The position numbers and the translations under genes were made by a program. This document shows positions 59,395-64,000 of a stretch of 64,000 bases of DNA, in pieces (position 1 is the first letter of the stretch; every line of letters begins with the position of its first letter). Source of the stretch: Paenibacillus flagellatus (GTDB lineage: Bacteria > Bacillota > Bacilli > Paenibacillales > NBRC-103111); contig NZ_QJVJ01000011.1 of NCBI RefSeq assembly GCF_003217775.1, forward strand, positions 1-64,000, written 5' to 3'. Below the pieces are notes generated by a model, which worked only from the letters and a program-made list of their open reading frames with translations, was not told the DNA's origin and did no database searches.

Positions 59395-59423
59395 ATTATA
59401 AAAGAAATCCGGCAGAGCCGCAA
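59395..59423 (-). promoter_or_regulatory. Promoter of the fusB-like gene
   Basis: -35 TTGCGG (59418-59423), 17-bp spacer, -10 TATAAT (59395-59400). The same -35 hexamer is used by rnpB. The transcript leader would be about 200 nt. Confidence 0.85.
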
Positions 59424-59459
59424 CCGTTCCGGCCGCCGCCGTCGTCGGACGAATCGCGG

Positions 59460-60236
59460 CTACGGCTTGACGGCGGCCCATACGGTCCACCGGTCTTTCT
59501 CCTCGATCGCGCCTTTCGCGGGAAGGCGCGCCCGGATATGGGCGATGAGCCGCTCCAGCTCGTCGTCGGACAGCTCGTGAAGGATCGAGCGCCCCTTTCG
59601 GCCGCGCCAATCGTCGGCGATGTCGGCGGCGGAGCCGTACGACCGGCGAACCTCCCACAGCTTCGTCTCGCGGATGGCGCCGAAGCCCGCTCGCGCAAGC
59701 GCCGTTTCGACTTGCGCCGAGTCGTGCCGGCGGGCCGTTTCGACCGCCGCCAGCTTCGGATACAGCTCGAACAGGAAGCCGCGAATATGGTCGGGGCCGC
59801 CCGGCAGCAAGCAGTCCTCCGGCGTCCGGTCTTGGACGAGCAGCGTTCCCCCCGGCCGCAGCAAGCGATACGCTTCGGCGAAGCAGGCGAATAAATCGGA
59901 TACATGATGGATGAGGGCTCGCTCGAGCACGAGATCGACGCAAGCGCCGGGCAGCCCGGTAGCCGCCGCTTCGCCGCGGACGAACCGGACATTCGCCAGG
60001 CCGGCGCCATGCTCCGCAGCCGCGGCCAGCATCCCCGCCGAGAAGTCGACGGCTATGACCTCCTTCGCCCCCATGCCGGCAAGCGCCCTCGTGTAAATGC
60101 CTCCACCGCAGCCGATGTCGGCTGCACGCAAGCCGCGCGCGTCGACAAGCCGGCCGATCGCTTCGGTCCAACCGGCGTCCGCCGAACGCGACGCATACGT
60201 CCCCCGGTTCCGTTCGTCATGAAAATCAATCGGCAT
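59460..60236 (-). CDS. SAM-dependent methyltransferase (class I)
   Basis: Protein of 258 residues from the ATG with GGGAGGG upstream. Motif I is RAADIGCGGGIYTRALAG near residue 37, followed by VIAVDFSAGMLAAAAEHG, motif for SAM; LVLERALIHHVSDLFACFAEAYRLLRPGG is the UbiE/Methyltransf_11 middle. The substrate cannot be told from sequence. It has its own sigma-A promoter and a 17-bp palindrome in its leader; the next gene downstream is the fusB-like gene on the same strand, 271 bp away. Confidence 0.9.
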   Translation of the reverse strand: MPIDFHDERNRGTYASRSADAGWTEAIGRLVDARGLRAADIGCGGGIYTRALAGMGAKEVIAVDFSAGMLAAAAEHGAGLANVRFVRGEAAATGLPGACVDLVLERALIHHVSDLFACFAEAYRLLRPGGTLLVQDRTPEDCLLPGGPDHIRGFLFELYPKLAAVETARRHDSAQVETALARAGFGAIRETKLWEVRRSYGSAADIADDWRGRKGRSILHELSDDELERLIAHIRARLPAKGAIEEKDRWTVWAAVKP

Positions 60237-60269
60237 TCTGGACCCTCCCGATACCGTCTCACGCAAATT

Positions 60270-60286
60270 GTTTCATTGTATGAAAC
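60270..60286. promoter_or_regulatory. Palindromic operator candidate upstream of methyltransferase
   Basis: Exact inverted repeat GTTTCAT (60270-60276), TGT spacer, ATGAAAC (60280-60286), about 24-40 bases after the predicted start of the methyltransferase transcript; likely a dimeric repressor site. Confidence 0.6.
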
Positions 60287-60315
60287 TTAGTTTTGTTTAA
60301 CGAAATTATAAAACC

Positions 60316-60344
60316 AGTATACTCCCTGATCGTCCCGCTGTAAA
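60316..60344 (-). promoter_or_regulatory. Promoter of the methyltransferase gene
   Basis: -35 TTTACA (60339-60344), 17-bp spacer, -10 TATACT (60316-60321). Confidence 0.75.
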
Positions 60345-60463
60345 GCGATCACAACGGGCTCGGTTGTCCTTTTTTTGAATTTTACAAATATTCTAACTAT
60401 TATTTACACGGCCTTAACAATTCGATGGTACGATGGAGGTACATCAGACAAGGAGGCGTTTCT

Positions 60464-60697
60464 ATGAACCTAGTGGTTATCGGCCTGGTCGCCCTGATGG
60501 CGGCGATCGCGATCTCAAGCTCGTTCCGTTCCTCGGACAGCCGCGGAAAACGGCGGACGAAACGACGCGCCGGCTACGATTCCTCCTCCTCCTCCTCCTC
60601 ATACGATTCCGATCCGGGATATGGAGACGGCGGGTGCGACGGAGGCGGAGACGGCGGAGGCGGCGGCGGAGACGGCGGAGGCGGCGGCGGAGACTGA
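60464..60697 (+). CDS. Small membrane protein with Ser- and Gly-rich tail
   Basis: Protein of 77 residues: one N-terminal helix (LVVIGLVALMAAIAI), a basic linker (RGKRRTKRRAGYD), a serine run and a tail of GGGDGGGGGGD units. AAGGAGG lies seven bases before the ATG. Such small Gly-rich membrane proteins are common and of unknown function in Paenibacillus. The tail is encoded by a GGC-GGA repeat and may vary between strains. It is transcribed divergently from the methyltransferase. Confidence 0.65.
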   Translation: MNLVVIGLVALMAAIAISSSFRSSDSRGKRRTKRRAGYDSSSSSSSYDSDPGYGDGGCDGGGDGGGGGGDGGGGGGD

Positions 60698-60730
60698 CGT
60701 TACGGCGGACAGTCCCTATAGCTTCGAAGC

Positions 60731-60753
60731 AAGCAGACGGAGACGGTCTGCTT
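60731..60753 (+). terminator. Weak terminator after Gly-rich protein
   Basis: 8-bp perfect stem (AAGCAGAC with GTCTGCTT), 7-base loop, followed by ATTTG rather than a full U run. Confidence 0.45.
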
Positions 60754-60877
60754 ATTTGACGTTTCCGCGCAAGGGAACTTTTGTTTTATTCATCTTCCCC
60801 CCTTGTTGAACGAATCGCCGTTCGCGCACAATAGGGAGTGCTTCAAAAATGACGAAACGACAGGAGGCGAAAGGCCA

Positions 60878-61855
60878 GTGATATCCGTAGAAGGGTTAAG
60901 CAAGTCGTTCAAAGTCGCCAAACGGTCGACCGGGCTGCGCCAGGCGGCGAAATCGCTGTTCGTGCGCGACTACACGGTCGTCAAGGCGATCGACGGCATC
61001 ACGTTCCAGATCCCGTCGGGCGAAATCGCAGGGTATATCGGGCCTAACGGAGCCGGCAAATCGACCACGATCAAAATGTTGAGCGGGATCCTCGTCCCAG
61101 ACGCCGGCACATGCACCATTATGGGGTACACCCCATGGAAAGACCGTACCGCTTACGTAAAGCATATCGGGGTCGTGTTCGGACAGCGAACCCAGCTCTG
61201 GTGGGACGTGCCCGTCATCGACTCGTTCGAGCTGCTCCGGGACATCTACAAAGTGCCGGACGCCGAATTCAAGCGAAACTTCGATTTGCTCGTCGAAACG
61301 CTCGAGCTGCAGCCGATTATCCACACCCCCGTCCGTCAGTTGAGCCTCGGCCAGCGGATGCGGTGCGAAATCGCCGCCTCGCTCCTTCACGGCCCCGACA
61401 TTTTATTTTTGGACGAACCGACCATCGGGCTCGACGCCGTCTCCAAAATCGCCGTCCGGCAGTTCATCAAAACGATCAACAAGGAAAAGGGCGTGACCGT
61501 CATCTTGACGACGCACGACATGAACGACATCGAGGCGTTGGCCGACCGGATTCTGCTCATCGGCAACGGCAGCCTGCTGTACGACGGCACGCTTCAATCG
61601 CTGCGCACCCGCTTCGGCGCGGGGAAAACGATTACGATCGATTACCGCGAATCGTCCGACCCCCTCGACATTCCCGGGACGACGCTCGTCAGCCGGTCGG
61701 CGGAACGGGCCGTTCTCGCCGTCGATACGGAGCAAGCGAAAATTTCGGACGTCATCGCCCGGCTGTCGGCCCGCGTGGAGCTGCTCGACGTCGCCGTCGA
61801 ATCCCGGCCGATCGAGGAGACGATCGTGCGGCTGTATAAGGAGTACCGCATATGA
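60878..61855 (+). CDS. ABC-2 type exporter ATP-binding protein
   Basis: Protein of 325 residues from a GTG (VISVEGLSKSFKVAKRSTGL) after AGGAGG; a longer upstream frame is unsupported. Walker A GPNGAGKSTT near residue 59, Q-loop GVVFGQRTQLWWD, signature LSLGQRMRCEI near 148, Walker B ILFLDEPTIGLD and switch His TTHDMND. The FGQRTQLWWDVPVIDSFELL segment is typical of the ATPases paired with DUF990 (ABC2_membrane_6) permeases. The two permeases follow with a 4-bp overlap. Confidence 0.94.
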   Translation: MISVEGLSKSFKVAKRSTGLRQAAKSLFVRDYTVVKAIDGITFQIPSGEIAGYIGPNGAGKSTTIKMLSGILVPDAGTCTIMGYTPWKDRTAYVKHIGVVFGQRTQLWWDVPVIDSFELLRDIYKVPDAEFKRNFDLLVETLELQPIIHTPVRQLSLGQRMRCEIAASLLHGPDILFLDEPTIGLDAVSKIAVRQFIKTINKEKGVTVILTTHDMNDIEALADRILLIGNGSLLYDGTLQSLRTRFGAGKTITIDYRESSDPLDIPGTTLVSRSAERAVLAVDTEQAKISDVIARLSARVELLDVAVESRPIEETIVRLYKEYRI

Positions 61856-62655
61856 AGCCGTATTGGTCCGTTTTGAAGCTGCGGCTGTTGAACGGCATGC
61901 AGTATCGGGCGGCCGCCTTGGCGGGCGTAGCCACCCAATTTTTTTGGGGATTTATGTACATCATGATATTCGAGGCGTTCTATGCCCAAGCGGTCGCCCG
62001 ACCTCCCATGTCGCTTGCGGAGCTCGTCACCTACATATGGCTGCAGCAGTCGTTTCTCGCGTTCATCGCGCTCTGGTTTCGCGACAGCGAGCTGTTCCAG
62101 CTCATTACGACCGGCAATATCGCCTACGAGCTGTGCCGGCCGACCGGCCTGTACGGGTTCTGGTACGCGAAGCTGCTGGCGCAGCGGCTGTCCAGCGCTC
62201 TGCTGCGCTGCTTTCCGATTCTGGTCGTCGCGTTTTTCCTGCCCGAGCCGTACCGGATGACGCTCCCGCCGAACGCCGCCTCGTTCGCCGCGTTCGTGGC
62301 GGCGCTGCTGCTCGGCGTCCTGCTGCTCGTGGCGATTTCGATGTTCATTTATATATCGGTATTCGTGACGATGTCGCCGATGGGGTCGCTCCTGCTGTTC
62401 GGCGTGATCGGCGAGTTTTTCGCCGGCATGATCGTTCCGATTCCGCTTATGCCCGACTGGATGCAGCACATCGCGAACATGCTGCCGTTCCGGCTGGCGG
62501 CGGACTTCCCGTTCCGCGTCTACTCCGGCCATATCCCGCCGCGCGAGGCGCTCGCCGGATTGGCTGTTCAGCTCGGCTGGCTGGCCGCGCTCGTGCCGCT
62601 CGGGAAGTTTGCGCTCGACCGGGCGCTCCGGCGAGTCGTCGTACAAGGAGGCTGA
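61852..62655 (+). CDS. ABC-2 type exporter permease 1 (DUF990 type)
   Basis: Protein of 267 residues with six helices; starts MKPYWSVLKLRLLNGMQYRA, a soluble amphipathic start as in DUF990 proteins, and includes FWGFMYIMIFEAFYAQAV and LCRPTGLYGFWYAKLLAQRL. It pairs with the next gene to make a heterodimeric permease. The ATG overlaps the ATPase stop by 4 bp. Substrate unknown; relatives export toxic compounds or antibiotics. Confidence 0.9.
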   Translation: MKPYWSVLKLRLLNGMQYRAAALAGVATQFFWGFMYIMIFEAFYAQAVARPPMSLAELVTYIWLQQSFLAFIALWFRDSELFQLITTGNIAYELCRPTGLYGFWYAKLLAQRLSSALLRCFPILVVAFFLPEPYRMTLPPNAASFAAFVAALLLGVLLLVAISMFIYISVFVTMSPMGSLLLFGVIGEFFAGMIVPIPLMPDWMQHIANMLPFRLAADFPFRVYSGHIPPREALAGLAVQLGWLAALVPLGKFALDRALRRVVVQGG

Positions 62656-62660
62656 CCGGG

Positions 62661-63446
62661 ATGACGTTATATTTCCGCTATTTGCTCATTTTGTTCAAAT
62701 CGCAGATGCAGTACCGGACCTCGTTTTGGCTGCTGTCGTTCGGCCAATTTTTCATCCCGTTCTCGGTATTCGCCGGCTTGTACTTCCTGTTCGACCGGTT
62801 CGGCCAGATCAAGGGGTGGAGCTTCTACGAGGTGGCGCTGTCGTTCGGGGTCATCCATATGGCGTTCGCCATCAGCGAATGCTTCGCCCGCGGCTTCGAC
62901 GCCTTCTCGTCTCTCGTCGCCGCCGGCGACTTCGACCGGCTGCTCGTCCGGCCGAGAAGCACCGTCGTACAGGTGCTCGGCTCGAAATTCGAGTTCACCC
63001 GCATCGGCCGGCTGGGCCAAAGCTTGATCGTGCTCGTCTGGGCCGTAACGAGCCTGCCCGTCGAATGGACCGTCTGGAAAGCGTTCACGCTGCTGCTGAT
63101 GGTCGCGAGCGGCGTATTCATCTTCACCGGCATTTTCATGCTGGCCGCCACGCTTTGCTTTTGGACGATTCAAGGGCTCGAAGTCGCCAACATTTTTACC
63201 GACGGCGGCCGGGAGATGGCGCAATATCCGCTTAACATTTATCAGAAATGGGTGTCGCGCTTTTTCACGTTCGTCATCCCGTTCGGGTGCGTCAACTATT
63301 TGCCGCTGCTGTACTTGCTGGACAAGACGGAAGGCGGCTCCCCCGTCGGCTATATGCTCGCGCCGCTGGCGGGCATCGCCTTCATCGTCCCGTGCCTGCT
63401 CGTCTGGCATATAGGCGTGAGGCATTACCGATCGACGGGGTCATGA
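62661..63446 (+). CDS. ABC-2 type exporter permease 2 (DUF990 type)
   Basis: Protein of 261 residues with six helices; MTLYFRYLLILFKSQMQYRT start and WTIQGLEVANIFTDGGREMA, SRFFTFVIPFGCVNYLPLLY, a segment conserved in this family. The ATG has an AAGGAGG-type site a few bases before and lies 5 bp after the first permease. Completes a three-gene transporter. A 20-bp stem-loop follows. Confidence 0.9.
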   Translation: MTLYFRYLLILFKSQMQYRTSFWLLSFGQFFIPFSVFAGLYFLFDRFGQIKGWSFYEVALSFGVIHMAFAISECFARGFDAFSSLVAAGDFDRLLVRPRSTVVQVLGSKFEFTRIGRLGQSLIVLVWAVTSLPVEWTVWKAFTLLLMVASGVFIFTGIFMLAATLCFWTIQGLEVANIFTDGGREMAQYPLNIYQKWVSRFFTFVIPFGCVNYLPLLYLLDKTEGGSPVGYMLAPLAGIAFIVPCLLVWHIGVRHYRSTGS

Positions 63447-63454
63447 GCCATCGT

Positions 63455-63501
63455 TCCGAGCGAAACCGTCAAGGTCGCAATCCTTGACGGTTCCGCTCGG
63501 A
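63455..63501. terminator. Long stem-loop between convergent genes
   Basis: 20-bp stem with one mismatch (63455-63474 with 63482-63501), 7-base loop, no U run on either side. It sits between the exporter and the methyltransferase and probably blocks read-through or protects 3' ends. Confidence 0.55.
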
Positions 63502-63511
63502 GCCGAGCTCG

Positions 63512-64000
63512 TTATCCCTTTATGGAAGGCGCGCCGCCGTGCTTATACCAAATGCCGGCGAACTCGGGCACGGACGACCACCCGTTGCGGGCCACCCGCC
63601 GCGATACGTCCTCGCCGAAGAAAAACGCCGTCAGCTCCTCCGCCTCCTCGGAATCGTCGAACCGATAATCCAACGGTACCTCGATGCGCGTATACCCGTA
63701 TCGATCCTCCAGCAGCCGATAGTAGGGCTGCAGGAAGCCCGGCGGAGCCGGACGGCCGGTCCCGGTGCCCAACGTTTCGATAATGACGGACGTCCCGTCC
63801 GGTCGCAGCAGGCGGCGCACCTCCCCGATCATCCGCTCCGTGTTCCGTTCCCAGTCCGGAACGTCCGCGCTTGCCAAATAACAAAACGTCCAGCCCGCGA
63901 TCGTCAAATCGACGCTGGCGTCCGCCAGCGGAATCCGCCGGTGGTCGGCGACGACCGTCCGCCAGTTGGCGAGCCGCAGCGAGCGAAGCTTCTTCTCCAG
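63512..64000 (-). CDS. SAM-dependent methyltransferase, partial (5' end beyond window)
   Basis: The frame is open to the right edge, so the N-terminus with the SAM-binding glycine motif is missing. About 162 residues are seen: ADHRRIPLADASVDLTIAGW, which is the post-motif I region, YLASADVPDWERNTERMIGE, RRLLRPDGTSVIIETLGTGT and a polar C-terminus ending KHGGAPSIKG. The LLRPDGTSVIIET segment and its spacing from VDLTIAGW are typical of Methyltransf_11. Substrate unknown. Confidence 0.85.
   Translation of the reverse strand: MEKKLRSLRLANWRTVVADHRRIPLADASVDLTIAGWTFCYLASADVPDWERNTERMIGEVRRLLRPDGTSVIIETLGTGTGRPAPPGFLQPYYRLLEDRYGYTRIEVPLDYRFDDSEEAEELTAFFFGEDVSRRVARNGWSSVPEFAGIWYKHGGAPSIKG

Noticed and set aside
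1-64000. tRNA, rRNA, transposase, integrase or prophage genes
   Set aside because: None could be recognised on either strand.

Overview
The window looks like a piece of chromosome from a GC-rich, spore-former-type Firmicute of the family Paenibacillaceae (Paenibacillus/Cohnella-like). The main reasons are the Bacillus-type gene order rpsU-yqeY / nfeD-floA / yqfC-yqfD-phoH-pgpH(yqfF)-ybeY-dgkA-cdd-era-yqzL-recO / ppsR-yaiI(yqxD)-dnaG-sigA / trmK-nif3(yqfO), strong AGGAGG ribosome sites, frequent GTG/TTG starts, sigma-A type promoters, and Lpl-type sugar ABC transporters paired with a large membrane-bound AraC regulator. No rRNA, tRNA, insertion sequence, prophage or CRISPR array was seen.

Layout. 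(1) 1-12507, minus strand: eight tightly packed genes: a large secreted/membrane protein, an ABC ATPase and permease, a coiled-coil membrane protein, a MoxR ATPase, a DUF58 protein and two membrane VWA proteins; the last one runs off the left edge. (2) 12.7-22.4 kb: TerC family protein, cysteine desulfurase plus ThiI, a lytic transglycosylase, a PiT phosphate transporter, small proteins (DUF1540, YpuI-like), a subtilase and the RNase P RNA gene, whose sequence reads as class A rather than the class B usual for Bacillus. (3) 22.4-44.3 kb, nearly all minus: the housekeeping block Nif3, TrmK, SigA, DnaG, YaiI, PpsR, RecO, YqzL, Era, Cdd, DgkA, YbeY, PgpH-type HD protein, PhoH, YqfD, YqfC, then an interruption (a DoxX-like gene with an operator in its promoter and a sugar dehydrogenase lipoprotein), then FloA, NfeD, YqeY and S21. 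(4) 44.3-49.8 kb: HIT hydrolase, an unrecognised 255-residue protein, a proline catabolism pair (proline dehydrogenase and P5C dehydrogenase) and a divergent PAS-AAA-Fis regulator whose AAA domain has lost the residues needed for ATP hydrolysis and sigma-54 contact. (5) 49.8-50.1 kb: an intergenic tandem repeat of palindromic units and a bidirectional terminator. (6) 50.1-58.5 kb: M24 peptidase, EamA exporter, and a sugar ABC operon divergent from an AraC-type regulator. (7) 58.5-64 kb: a FusB-like EF-G-binding protein behind a leader peptide and competing hairpins, two methyltransferases, a glycine-rich small membrane protein and a three-gene ABC-2 exporter.

How the genes work together. The 12.5-kb cluster probably builds one membrane assembly in which MoxR remodels VWA partners. 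The central block couples translation, ribosome maturation (Era, YbeY, RNase P, S21), replication initiation (DnaG) and the main sigma factor. The proline pair and its regulator form a local catabolic unit. The sugar ABC operon and AraC protein form an import unit with candidate activator sites between them. The most interesting non-coding signal is the fusB-type leader at 59.2-59.4 kb, which has the parts of a translation attenuator.
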